Shown piece after piece: positions 1 through 8,302 of a stretch of DNA of 18,383 nt. The notes below the pieces were generated by a model, which was not told where the DNA came from, ran no database searches, and saw only the letters and a program-made list of their open reading frames with translations. The number at the start of each line of letters is the position of its first letter. The first letter of the stretch is position 1. Both the position numbers and the translations under genes were made by a program. Source of the stretch: Legionellaceae bacterium UBA2794 (GTDB lineage Bacteria; Pseudomonadota; Gammaproteobacteria; Legionellales; Legionellaceae). The DNA is taken from NCBI GenBank assembly GCA_002352055.1, contig DEHS01000079.1, positions 1 to 18,383 on the forward strand, given 5' to 3'.

Positions 1-22
1 TACCAGGCTGCGCTACGCCCCG
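1..22 (-). tRNA. tRNA-Pro, 5' part only (cut by window edge)
   Basis: Read on the minus strand, bases 22 to 1 give an acceptor strand CGGGGCG, the TA linker, a GCGC D-stem and the D-loop start AGCCTGGTA. This is the usual 5' part of bacterial tRNA-Pro, including a first base C, which is typical of tRNA-Pro (initiator tRNA-Met also starts with C but has a different acceptor and D-stem). The anticodon and 3' half lie outside the window, so the isoacceptor cannot be read. A promoter of its own lies at 34-62. Confidence 0.8.
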
Positions 23-33
23 ATTGGTAGGGA

Positions 34-62
34 ATAATATCTAAATTGAAGGGAAATAACAA
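34..62 (-). promoter_or_regulatory. sigma-70 promoter of the tRNA-Pro
   Basis: On the minus strand TTGTTA (62-57) and TATTAT (39-34) are separated by exactly 17 bases. The -10 lies 11 bases before the first tRNA base, so transcription would start a few bases upstream of the mature tRNA. The -35 begins four bases beyond the stop codon of the 75-aa gene. The fit is good for -10 (5/6) and moderate for -35 (4/6). Confidence 0.55.
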
Positions 63-65
63 GTG

Positions 66-293
66 TTATGGGATGTTCCGTGGTTTTGGGGTGGTGGAGG
101 TGCATAGGGGTTGTTGGTCTGTACTATCGCTGAGCTCCCCTGCTCCTGTTATTTCATTTGCAGAAGTATTATCTACTGGTAACTCTGACTCATCATGAAA
201 AGGGTAGTGCTGATGGGTTTCCGTTTGTATTTGTTTTTTAAATACATCTTTAGGGGATGTAATGGTGTCTGGCTCTTTTTCTAAATGAATCAT
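66..293 (-). CDS. small hydrophilic hypothetical protein (75 aa)
   Basis: I do not recognise this protein. It has 75 residues, is polar and acidic in its middle, has many Thr, Pro and Ser, no hydrophobic segment and no cysteine pair, and is probably cytoplasmic and largely disordered. The ATG at 293 is supported by AAGG six bases upstream (within CTTAAGG). It starts 41 bases after the stop of the flippase gene on the same strand and is probably the last gene of the lipoprotein-flippase transcript. The tRNA-Pro promoter follows directly. Its ribosome-binding site makes it more likely to be real than a chance frame, but low complexity leaves doubt. Confidence 0.5.
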   Translation of the reverse strand: MIHLEKEPDTITSPKDVFKKQIQTETHQHYPFHDESELPVDNTSANEITGAGELSDSTDQQPLCTSTTPKPRNIP

Positions 294-334
294 GTTTAAC
301 CTTAAGGATTATTAATTAGTTTCTGGCGGACATC

Positions 335-1627
335 TTATTTGATGGCTCTGCATATTCGAACTGCGTAGAAACTTACTGCGAGGCAATAAAGAACGTTAAT
401 TCCTACATAGCATATTATAGCCCCTAATAGGTCAAATCTGTAAATTAAAATGGCGCAGGAAGTGATTTGGAGAATAATAAACGATATGGTTAATTTAGCG
501 CCAATGTCACTGCCTTTTTCCGAGTATACCATCAGAATCGCTATGGGCATGGTGATTGCGTAGAGTACGATATTAACCAAACTGGCGTAAGCATAGGGAA
601 GTGCATTGATGAATTTTGATTTATAGAGGATTAAAATGTCATCCATTAAAAAACCAAGAGTGCCTGCAACTACCAGGGAAATGGATGTTGCAATTAACAA
701 ATATTTTATCAAAATTTCCAGTAAATGTTCTTTATCTCTTACCATAGCGCCAGATATTTTTGGACTGATTAAAAAGCTAATTGGAGATACTGCAACAATA
801 CCCAACGTGATTATAGACATGACCGCGGAGAATAGGCCTACGGAGGATTCGTGAGTGTCTAAAAGTTCAAGCATTAATAAAGGTATGGTAGTAAAAATAA
901 AGCGATTTAGATTTTGAACGGTGTAGCCAAATATTTTTTTCTTCCACTCTTCCTTTTGTTTGCCCTTAAGATAACTTTGGTAAAGACGTAACGGTGCTTT
1001 TTTTTGCAAAAAATAGGACAGGACAACTATCAATAAATAACTTGCGATAAAACTGAGCAACATCAGATGAACAAAATAATGACTGTATTGCTGAATATTA
1101 AAAATATAATACAGTATATAAAGCGCTAACGTTAACAAAAAATAAATTATGATTTGCAGCAATCCAATTAATATTGCCGTTTGCATGGATCCAATAACTC
1201 TAAAAAATTGAATGAATATATAATAAAGCGCAAGAACAATGGTTCCCCACAGAAAAAGAAAGAATGGGTGGGTTATTTCGGCAAGCGAGGTATTAATAAA
1301 AATCTGACTCGCCAGAATGAGCACTAAAGCCACCAAAAGGCCGAAGGCTGCAATCGCCAAATATATGGGTTGAACAAATGCTCTAATAGACCCTATCAAA
1401 TAATTAATCTGGTCGAACTTATTCTTAACATATAATTTAGGAACATAATAAGTAATTATTGAATCGATACCTAATGTGGTGAGGGTTCCCATTAAAATGA
1501 GGAAATTGGTTGCAGCCGAAAAATCACCGAATAACGATTCTCCTGCTTCTCTGGCAACCATGAGATTTATAAAAAACAACATGAGCTGCCCTAAAAAAAG
1601 CAGTATTAAATTAAATACAAAATCCAT
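335..1627 (-). CDS. Wzx-like polysaccharide flippase (MOP superfamily)
   Basis: The 430-residue protein is almost wholly made of hydrophobic helices, roughly twelve, joined by short loops with Lys and Arg. The N-terminal part has the pattern of O-antigen and lipid-linked oligosaccharide flippases: a first helix, then a Gly-Asp-Phe-Ser loop (about residues 33-36) where these proteins have G-x-[FY/S], then a helix ending in LGIDS and a Tyr-Tyr-Val-Pro motif (residues 60-63). By family it would move lipid-linked glycans across the inner membrane. No glycosyltransferase or polymerase gene is nearby, so the substrate is unknown. It lies 48 bases after the lipoprotein gene on the same strand and is probably cotranscribed with it. 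The ribosome-binding site is weak (GGACTAAATTTA before ATG). A different MOP-type transporter is possible. Confidence 0.75.
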   Translation of the reverse strand: MDFVFNLILLFLGQLMLFFINLMVAREAGESLFGDFSAATNFLILMGTLTTLGIDSIITYYVPKLYVKNKFDQINYLIGSIRAFVQPIYLAIAAFGLLVALVLILASQIFINTSLAEITHPFFLFLWGTIVLALYYIFIQFFRVIGSMQTAILIGLLQIIIYFLLTLALYILYYIFNIQQYSHYFVHLMLLSFIASYLLIVVLSYFLQKKAPLRLYQSYLKGKQKEEWKKKIFGYTVQNLNRFIFTTIPLLMLELLDTHESSVGLFSAVMSIITLGIVAVSPISFLISPKISGAMVRDKEHLLEILIKYLLIATSISLVVAGTLGFLMDDILILYKSKFINALPYAYASLVNIVLYAITMPIAILMVYSEKGSDIGAKLTISFIILQITSCAILIYRFDLLGAIICYVGINVLYCLAVSFYAVRICRAIK

Positions 1628-1675
1628 TAAATTTAGTCCGTTGAACTTGAGTCAATTTAGATAGAATTATTCTCA

Positions 1676-2764
1676 TCAGGAAATTCGGGTTATTGGAATT
1701 TCATCCGCATTTTGTCCTCCACTTGAAATGAGCCCTAGTATATGTGACAACAGTATTAACGATTTTTTAGAACCCCCGTCTCGATCATCAATATAAAACC
1801 ATCTGCCTCGGTATAAAATAGATACAGCAGTGATCTGGGGTTTAGTTGAGCAATATTGTATTTTCATTATATCACCGAGTACCTGTTGCCAATCAAATAT
1901 TTTACCGTTTGGATAGCGAGTTATGGTTAACAAATGAGCCTTTGCATCTTCAGGAGGTACCATAACGCCTTTCGATAAATAATTTAGTATCCCCAATACC
2001 GAACGAGTGGATATGTATACTTCACCAGGTGAGGGATTTCTGGAAAAAATAATTTTGTTATCTTTTATTCGAATATCAGACCTTTTCAGAATTTGTAAGT
2101 TTTTAGCAGATAAATGATAATTTGGTCTGATCTTTAATATGAGCTTTTCAATTTTATATTTATCTGCTGAATAGTACCAGGTAAACGCATCATTTTGTTG
2201 CATTTCACTTAAAACGTCTACCATTTGCTCAAACTCTTTATAATTTGGCGCAATTGTAGAAGTGGTTCGCGCGGCACTTGGCGCGTTTACTGAGCTTCCT
2301 GTTTGCTGCATTAATAACCGAAAAACGCGCGAAATACTCCAGGCAGATTGTAGCAGCAACGACAAATCTCTAAGACTTATTGGTCTTAATAATTGAGTTG
2401 TGTAATCTTTATCATCATAAGGCACATAATTGAAAATTGGATTATCTGTGTACTCGATCACGCCGGTACCCGATGTTTCCCCATAGGATGCCAAACCGCT
2501 AGGAAATGTAATACGCCCTGTCAGAGAGCCAGATTTTACTAATTTAGAACTTGCTGAAATAGTACCTATATGCAAAAACATGGGAACCTGATCATAACGA
2601 AGCCGGACCATATTCAATAAAAGCTCCTGTTTATTACTATTAGCTATTGCGATGTTATAATCATAACGGTCATGATGGACTATTTTGGGTCCAATATGAG
2701 CACATCCCGAAACAAAAAATAAATAAAAAATTATAATAAACAATCGCAATTTAGTAATACCCAT
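1676..2764 (-). CDS. uncharacterised lipoprotein (362 aa)
   Basis: The N-terminus is a lipoprotein signal: Lys and Arg, then a run of Ile, Phe and Leu, then the lipobox FVSGC with Cys at residue 21. It should be lipidated and, with Ala-His after the Cys, probably sorted to the outer membrane. The mature part has no catalytic motif that I can name. It contains an N-terminal stretch rich in Tyr, Asn and Arg (HHDRYDYNIAIANSN, then NMVRLRYDQVPMFL), a pattern I associate with conserved proteobacterial lipoproteins of unknown function, and a Ser/Gly-rich strand region. AAAGG precedes the ATG by seven bases, which supports this start. It heads the presumed operon with the flippase gene; a role in envelope glycan export is only an inference from that neighbour. 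Confidence 0.7.
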   Translation of the reverse strand: MGITKLRLFIIIFYLFFVSGCAHIGPKIVHHDRYDYNIAIANSNKQELLLNMVRLRYDQVPMFLHIGTISASSKLVKSGSLTGRITFPSGLASYGETSGTGVIEYTDNPIFNYVPYDDKDYTTQLLRPISLRDLSLLLQSAWSISRVFRLLMQQTGSSVNAPSAARTTSTIAPNYKEFEQMVDVLSEMQQNDAFTWYYSADKYKIEKLILKIRPNYHLSAKNLQILKRSDIRIKDNKIIFSRNPSPGEVYISTRSVLGILNYLSKGVMVPPEDAKAHLLTITRYPNGKIFDWQQVLGDIMKIQYCSTKPQITAVSILYRGRWFYIDDRDGGSKKSLILLSHILGLISSGGQNADEIPITRIS

Positions 2765-2887
2765 TAAAATACCTTTTCTGCCAAATTATGTTTTATCAAT
2801 CGATTAAACACACTTCTGATTAGTGCACTGTCACCGTTAAATGAAGCAAATCGTCCTAATATTATCAGAACGACTTACTCATCATTC

Positions 2888-3250
2888 TTACAACGAGTTC
2901 TTGATTTTTTGCGCTTCAACTTTTGAATGAGATATCTGAATATAGCGATTGCAACTGTTAAGTTGAGCAAATTGCAAAGCTAATACAGCACCATCCAATT
3001 CTTTTTTGGCTATAGGATAAGCATCATCAATTATCGAATTTCCAGCTCTATCAATTTGTCCCGAAGCTTGCGATAATTTTTCAGAACACATGTGTCTTTC
3101 CTGACTACTAATAAGAGACGCAACAGTTAATGACAGATCGCGACATTGACGGGTCAAGTTTTCTTTGCTGGCTAATATATCGGCACTTGCATTCCAAGAT
3201 AAAACAGAAATACTCAAGATTAAGGCTTTTTTGCAACTCATGTTAATCAT
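2888..3250 (-). CDS. small secreted protein of unknown function (120 aa)
   Basis: The frame stays open upstream to 3289, but the start is best placed at the ATG at 3250: AAAGGGAG lies six bases before it, and only this start puts the signal peptide at the N-terminus (MINMSCKK, then a Leu/Ile/Ser core, then ASA before Asp). Cleavage would leave about 97 residues, mostly helical by composition, with Cys at three positions (RQC, HMCSEK, NSCNRY). A structural disulfide in the periplasm or after export is possible. No domain is recognised. It stands alone between gaps of about 120 and 260 bases, so it is probably a single-gene transcript. Confidence 0.65.
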   Translation of the reverse strand: MINMSCKKALILSISVLSWNASADILASKENLTRQCRDLSLTVASLISSQERHMCSEKLSQASGQIDRAGNSIIDDAYPIAKKELDGAVLALQFAQLNSCNRYIQISHSKVEAQKIKNSL

Positions 3251-3371
3251 ATAAACTCCCTTTAATTTTGTGAATAAAGCCGTTGCCACTATTCTCCATA
3301 AGGTGAATCCAGAGTTTGCTGCCGCATCAACACAAGAAATAAAATATTAAACCTTACACCAGGCTGAATCA

Positions 3372-3401
3372 TTAAACCTCAGAAAATCCTCTGAGGCTTA
3401 A
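3372..3401 (-). terminator. hairpin after gcdH, possible terminator
   Basis: CCTCAGA (3377-3383) and TCTGAGG (3390-3396) form a perfect 7-bp stem with a 6-base loop. It is extended by TTAA/TTAA after one mismatch. It lies about 110 bases beyond the gcdH stop codon. On the minus strand it is followed only by TTTAA, so the U-tract is poor and termination is uncertain. Confidence 0.35.
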
Positions 3402-3513
3402 GCGCACGAAACAGGTTTAAAATTAATTAATATGGGCTAATTAATCAGAACAATAGATATACTAACTTGTGCGTACATCTGTTAGCCATTCTGATAATCG
3501 ACACAATAATAAA

Positions 3514-4671
3514 TTAACCAAAAGCGTTTATCCCGGTGATGTGTCTTCCCAGGATCAAGGTATGGACATTATCCGTACCTTCATAGGTAAATACTGATTC
3601 CAGGTTAAGCATATGTCTGATGACACCATACTCAAGACTTATTCCATTTCCACCCATTAGATTCCTACATTTTCTAGCAATTTTCAATGCCTCCCTACAC
3701 GCATTTCCTTTTGCTAGCGAAATCATGGTAGGATTTTCTCGATGTTCGTCCTTTAAACGACCAATTTGTAAATTTAAGCATTGAGATTTAATGATTTCGG
3801 TGTACATATCTGCAAGATCTTTTTGAATTAATTGAAATGAGGCTAAAGGCTTTTCAAATTGTTTTCGTTCAAGCAAATATTCTCGCGCGGTATCAAAACA
3901 TGCCATGGCAGCACCAATTGCGCCCCAGGCAATTCCATATCGAGCCTGACTCAAACAACTTAAAGCAGCGCCCAAACCTTTTTCGCTTCCTGGCAATAAA
4001 TTTTCATCAGGAACAAATACATTATCAAAAACTAACTCACCAGTAATTGATGCGCGCAAAGACATTTTCATTTTAATTTCTGGACAGCTCACGCCTTTTG
4101 ATTTGGTCTCAACTATAAATCCTCGGATTCCCGCATCAGTTTTTGCCCAAACAATAGCGATATCAGCAATTGGAGCATTGGTTATCCACATCTTGGCCCC
4201 ATTTAAGATCCAGCCACCGTCCACTTTTTTTGCATTGGTTCTCATACTGCCTGGATCAGAACCAGAGTCAGGTTCGGTTAAACCAAAACAACCAATAACC
4301 TCAGCACGTGCCATGGCAGGTAAAAATCTCATTTTCTGCTCTTCATTGCCAAAACGGAAAATAGGATACATGCAAAGAGAGCTCTGAACAGAAACAAAGC
4401 TTCGCAATCCACTGTCACCACGCTCCAATTCCTGACAAACCAGACCATAAGCAACATATGAGGCTTCAGCGCCCCCATATTGAGCGGGTAAGGTCAACCC
4501 TAACAATCCAAGATCTGCTGATTTTTTTATAAGCTCCCTGGGGAAATGTGCCTCTTCAAAAGATTCGGCCATGAGCGGAATTACATCATGAGTAACAAAC
4601 CGGGATACGCTGTCACGTATCATCCGTTCATCATCATTTAGTTGCTCATCAAGAAATAACAAGTCGTCCAC
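3514..4671 (-). CDS. gcdH: glutaryl-CoA dehydrogenase
   Basis: FAD-dependent acyl-CoA dehydrogenase of 385 residues, the family's normal length. Glutaryl-CoA dehydrogenases oxidise and decarboxylate glutaryl-CoA to crotonyl-CoA in lysine and tryptophan breakdown. Visible marks are GLRSFVSVQSSL (residues 88-99), in which Arg90 matches the arginine that binds the glutaryl carboxylate; the FAD/substrate motif CFGLTEPDSGSDPG (128-141); and TYEGT (362-366), in which Glu364 is the catalytic base. The C-terminus ILGRHITG is also typical of this subgroup. The start is GTG at 4671, with AGGA just upstream, and lies inside the last codons of the upstream E1 gene (23-base overlap), so translation is probably coupled. 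The specific Arg and VQSSL signature favours GcdH over short-chain or isovaleryl enzymes. Confidence 0.88.
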   Translation of the reverse strand: MDDLLFLDEQLNDDERMIRDSVSRFVTHDVIPLMAESFEEAHFPRELIKKSADLGLLGLTLPAQYGGAEASYVAYGLVCQELERGDSGLRSFVSVQSSLCMYPIFRFGNEEQKMRFLPAMARAEVIGCFGLTEPDSGSDPGSMRTNAKKVDGGWILNGAKMWITNAPIADIAIVWAKTDAGIRGFIVETKSKGVSCPEIKMKMSLRASITGELVFDNVFVPDENLLPGSEKGLGAALSCLSQARYGIAWGAIGAAMACFDTAREYLLERKQFEKPLASFQLIQKDLADMYTEIIKSQCLNLQIGRLKDEHRENPTMISLAKGNACREALKIARKCRNLMGGNGISLEYGVIRHMLNLESVFTYEGTDNVHTLILGRHITGINAFG

Positions 4672-6886
4672 TTTCCTTCTCCCTTTTATCTGACTGTAAC
4701 GCGATTACTGCCTCAACTATACTTTCCTGACTGGGTAATAAATACTGCCAGGCAGTGCCCAATGGTATGAAACAATCCTTACCGGTAATTCGTCTGACTT
4801 TCAATCGCGCAGGCGCGTCTTCCATCAGTAATGTCATCAATCCTTCACTGATTGAACCACTTTGTCTCCCTTCATCAACAATTAGCACGCGTTTGGCCTT
4901 TGCGACTTCCCGCAAAATAGCCTCTTTAGGTAATGGGCTTAACCATCTTAGGTCTATAATTTTAATTTTAATTTGATGCTGTTCCAGCAGAATTTTTTCG
5001 GCCTGGCGTGATAGATAGTATCCATTAGCGTAGGTTAAAATTACCGTATCGCCATCTCCAAAAACTCCTACTTCGCCAAGTGCTAAAGCTTCTTCAGGTT
5101 TAGGATAATCAAAAAGCCAGCCGTTATCACCTGGCGCATGTAAATCTTTAGTCATGTAAAGGGCAATCGGCTCTAAAAAGACGACCACTCTTCCTTCCTG
5201 ATAAGCCATATGAATACAGGTACGCAACATTTTGGCAGCATCTGGACCATTTGAAGGACACGCGACGATAACACCAGGTAAATCACGTAACACGGCAATG
5301 GAATTATCATTATGAAAATGACCACCAAAACCTTTTTGATAAGCGAGTGAAGCAATTCTAAGTACCATGGGATTTTGATATTGACCACTTGAAAAAAAGG
5401 ATAACGTGGAGGCTTCTCCTCGTAATTGATCTTCAGCATTGTGCAAGTATGCTAAAAACTGAATTTCGGGAACGGGTAGAAATCCATTATGGGCTAAACC
5501 AATAGCTGTCCCTAATATGGTTGTTTCATCGAGCAATGTATCAAACACTCGTCGCTGTCCGAATCGAGCCTGTAAATCCGCGGTAACTCGATAAACGCCG
5601 CCCTTTTTACCAACATCTTCTCCAAAGACAACCATGTTTGGATAGCGCATCATTAAATCCGTTAAAGCGAAATTAATATGCTGACACAAATTTCTTTTTT
5701 GCGTTAATTGATTATATGCCCCGCCAAATAATTCAGCTCTTTTGATTTCAGTGGGCACTGCGTATTCGATTTTCTGTTCTGATTTAGGCAGTAGCGAGGC
5801 CATCACTTCCTCAGCACTTTCCATGCGCGGCTCTCTTATAGCCTCTAAAGCTTTCGCCTCAATCAGGGAGCGATTATCCTGATACAAATCAACCATTGCT
5901 TGTAGTGTCATCCAGCCTTGATGATGAAGAATTCCTGCTGTATGTAATAAAGGATCATGCCCTTCCCGCCGCTCAATCTCCGCTTGGGTATTGTATTGCG
6001 ATTCAATATCAGAACCTGCATGACCTAACAGGCGAACACAGCGCATATGAAGAAATACAGGTTGTTTTCGAGTTCGGGCCAAATACTCCGCTTCTTGTGC
6101 CTTGGCAAAAGTGTCTGCAATGTTCAGTCCATCACAGGCAATGTAATGAATTCCCGGACGATTGCTTATCGATGTTTCTATCCAATTCTTAGGAGTAGAC
6201 ACCGAAATTCCTATGCCGTTGTCTTCGCAAATAAAAACAATAGGCAATGGGTAATTCTGCTGACTAAGCCATGAACAGGCATTCAAAGTGGTTTGCGTGG
6301 AGGCATGATTGGTTGACGCATCACCAAAGGAACATAAAATAACTGAATCTGCAGCAAGTTTACCAACAATTCCTAATTCTTTAGCTCGCGTAATGGATAG
6401 AGCTGCACCCAGTGCTTTAGGCAGATGAGAGGCAATGGTTGAGGTTTGAGGGGGGATATTTAACGGGACACTGCCAAATACTTTATGTCGTCCTCCAGAA
6501 ATTGGATCACACGCAGCAGCAACTAATGACAGTAGAATATCTTTAACGCCATCCGTACCCTGGATCTGTTTTGCACGTTGCAGGTAAAACGCACCGCTAC
6601 GATAATGAAGAAAAGCCATATCAGTCGCTTTAAATACGCAACCCATTACCGCATTCCCTTCATGCCCACTGCTACCAATAGTGTAAAAGGATAAACCTTT
6701 TTCTTTTAACTGCCGCGCAATTAAATCAAGTAATCGCGATTTTACCTGGGAATCAAATAATTCAATGGCAGTTTTTTTATCCAAATCTGCTGTTTCAGGA
6801 CTCATAGTACTTTGGGGTTGGGGGAAATCCGCAGCAAGCACCCGTTTAATAAACTGCTCATCAACTACACTGGCTCTATGTAACAT
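4649..6886 (-). CDS. fused E1alpha-E1beta 2-oxoacid dehydrogenase (ThDP enzyme)
   Basis: One chain of 745 residues holds both halves of an alpha2beta2-type E1 of a 2-oxoacid dehydrogenase complex. The alpha part (about 1-370) has the thiamine-diphosphate/Mg motif as GDAS (188-191) and, about 30 residues later, EDNGIGIS (221-228). The beta part (about 390-735) has GEDVGKKGGVYR (422-433), then the DT-LDE and GFLPVPEIQF elements of transketolase-like pyrimidine-binding domains, and the usual C-terminal domain with DLRWLSPLP. Such E1 enzymes decarboxylate a 2-oxoacid and pass the acyl group to lipoyl-E2. No E2 or E3 gene is in the window. The frame begins with GTG-GTG-ATG; the ATG at 6886 has AGGG seven bases upstream and is preferred over GTG at 6892. 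Branched-chain 2-oxoacids or 2-oxoadipate are possible substrates; the coupled gcdH gene hints at the latter. Confidence 0.82.
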   Translation of the reverse strand: MLHRASVVDEQFIKRVLAADFPQPQSTMSPETADLDKKTAIELFDSQVKSRLLDLIARQLKEKGLSFYTIGSSGHEGNAVMGCVFKATDMAFLHYRSGAFYLQRAKQIQGTDGVKDILLSLVAAACDPISGGRHKVFGSVPLNIPPQTSTIASHLPKALGAALSITRAKELGIVGKLAADSVILCSFGDASTNHASTQTTLNACSWLSQQNYPLPIVFICEDNGIGISVSTPKNWIETSISNRPGIHYIACDGLNIADTFAKAQEAEYLARTRKQPVFLHMRCVRLLGHAGSDIESQYNTQAEIERREGHDPLLHTAGILHHQGWMTLQAMVDLYQDNRSLIEAKALEAIREPRMESAEEVMASLLPKSEQKIEYAVPTEIKRAELFGGAYNQLTQKRNLCQHINFALTDLMMRYPNMVVFGEDVGKKGGVYRVTADLQARFGQRRVFDTLLDETTILGTAIGLAHNGFLPVPEIQFLAYLHNAEDQLRGEASTLSFFSSGQYQNPMVLRIASLAYQKGFGGHFHNDNSIAVLRDLPGVIVACPSNGPDAAKMLRTCIHMAYQEGRVVVFLEPIALYMTKDLHAPGDNGWLFDYPKPEEALALGEVGVFGDGDTVILTYANGYYLSRQAEKILLEQHQIKIKIIDLRWLSPLPKEAILREVAKAKRVLIVDEGRQSGSISEGLMTLLMEDAPARLKVRRITGKDCFIPLGTAWQYLLPSQESIVEAVIALQSDKREKESGRLVIS

Positions 6887-7036
6887 CACCACACCCTATA
6901 AAAATTGCGTAATGACCAGATGAACTCAAGGCAATCCTACCAAGTCTATTGATACCAGGGTTAGTCCCTTAATAATAAACTCAAAGAGTAATGATCTTTC
7001 CTAGTTCAAATACTGGTGTCCCTTCCTGCTGAATTA

Positions 7037-7063
7037 TAAAGCAATTCAACATGTTGCCGATAA
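7037..7063 (+). promoter_or_regulatory. sigma-28 (FliA) promoter
   Basis: TAAA (7037-7040) is followed after exactly 15 bases by GCCGATAA (7056-7063), an exact match to the enterobacterial FliA consensus. It lies 57 bases before the FliK-like start codon, in the right orientation, and is the only such site I saw in the window. Confidence 0.85.
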
Positions 7064-7120
7064 TACAGGTGAGAAGTATATACTTATTAAACATCTTGCG
7101 AAACTGCCTAAGGATAGAGT

Positions 7121-8302
7121 ATGGCTGTTGAAATGAATAAATCACCAAGCATCAGACTCACGCCTGGTCAGGAAATCAAATTAGCCAAACCGGTCACCGA
7201 ACTTTATGTTGGGCAAATACTTAAAACGGTAGTAGTCACCGCGCTTACTAACGATCAGGTTTTAATCAATATTAACGGTCAAAATCTCAATGCCAAATCC
7301 TCCCATCATTTTACGCCGGGTGAATTACTGGATGTCAAAGTAATTGCAAATCAAAACGAAACCGTACTTGAGGTACAACATAAAAGTCCATCATTGTCGT
7401 TATTACAAAGCGCTCTTTTACAAGTTCTTCCACGACAAGCCCCAGCGACTAATATGATGCACACTTTAACCCAGTTGATGCAGGCGGGGAATCTATCACC
7501 AGCTCTTTACCAGCAGATTAAAATGATGTTGGATACGATAATTCCATTATCCCAGTTAACGCAACATATGACTCAGGCAATTAGTCAAAGCGGGGTATTT
7601 TTGGAAGCTGCATTATTGGATTGGCAGCGCACCAAATCATCGCAAAATCTGCATGCTGATTTTAAAGGCCAATGCCTTAAAATCCTCGCAAGCCTTATAG
7701 CAGAGCAAAAAAACAGTCCACCACTACCTAATAATCTTATGGAGTCGAAGATATTAGTACAAAATGATCCCTTGCCACTTCCTGGCGCAATTCCACAACC
7801 ATTGCATAAAAATCCATTATTTAATTTAGATGAATTACCCATCGAAACCTTGCGACACATTTTACGAGAGCAAGTAAGTCAGGTATTGGAAAGAATTACT
7901 GCGAACCAGCTTAATCATTTAACTCATGATAACAAAGAAGGTTTTTTGCTGATGTTGGACATACCCATTAAAACTAATGAACACATCGATGTTATACCGG
8001 TGATGATAAAACAACACAAAGCAGAACCCATGCAGCCTTCAAAATGGAGTGTTTCTTTTGCATTGAGCTTATCTAATCTGGGAGATCTGCAGGCTACTGT
8101 AGCTCTTAATAGTAATGCGATTGATATAAAAATTAACGCAGAACGGACTGAAACGGTGGAAATATTACGCGAATATCACGAAGAGCTTAAGAGTATACTG
8201 GAAGAATCCGGATTAAATCTGGGTCAATTTCATTTACATACTGGCCTGGAACAAAACCACATCGATGTAGCTAATTTAAGATTACTGGACATTCGAATAT
8301 GA
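7121..8302 (+). CDS. FliK-like flagellar hook-length control protein
   Basis: The 393-residue protein has the layout of FliK-type proteins: an N-terminal part rich in Gln, Leu and Thr with little compact structure, and a C-terminal domain (about 265-375) with alternating strands and a conserved helix region, including FALSLSNLGDLQATV and a final LHTGLEQNHIDV stretch. In flagella FliK measures hook length and, through its C-terminal domain, makes FlhB switch export from hook to filament proteins. The ATG is preceded by AAGGA with good spacing. The next gene, a lone FlhB C-terminal domain, overlaps it by four bases (ATGA), so the expected binding partner is translated together with it. The FliA promoter at 7037-7063 places the pair among late flagellar genes. 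It may be a second FliK paralogue rather than the main one. Confidence 0.75.
   Translation: MAVEMNKSPSIRLTPGQEIKLAKPVTELYVGQILKTVVVTALTNDQVLININGQNLNAKSSHHFTPGELLDVKVIANQNETVLEVQHKSPSLSLLQSALLQVLPRQAPATNMMHTLTQLMQAGNLSPALYQQIKMMLDTIIPLSQLTQHMTQAISQSGVFLEAALLDWQRTKSSQNLHADFKGQCLKILASLIAEQKNSPPLPNNLMESKILVQNDPLPLPGAIPQPLHKNPLFNLDELPIETLRHILREQVSQVLERITANQLNHLTHDNKEGFLLMLDIPIKTNEHIDVIPVMIKQHKAEPMQPSKWSVSFALSLSNLGDLQATVALNSNAIDIKINAERTETVEILREYHEELKSILEESGLNLGQFHLHTGLEQNHIDVANLRLLDIRI

Noticed and set aside
3422..3445. 8-bp inverted repeat ATTAATTA/TAATTAAT with an 8-base loop.
   Set aside because: Pure A/T arms in an AT-rich gap; no conserved context to call it an operator or terminator.
2861..3498. 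Perfect 10-bp inverted repeat ATTATCAGAA/TTCTGATAAT flanking the small secreted-protein gene, like a mobile cassette.
   Set aside because: No target duplication, no transposase, and a 10-bp AT-rich match over this distance is not rare by chance.
5173..5439. 88-codon minus-strand frame inside the E1beta region in another phase.
   Set aside because: The E1 frame is unbroken and conserved through here; this frame has no supporting signal and does not suggest a frameshift.
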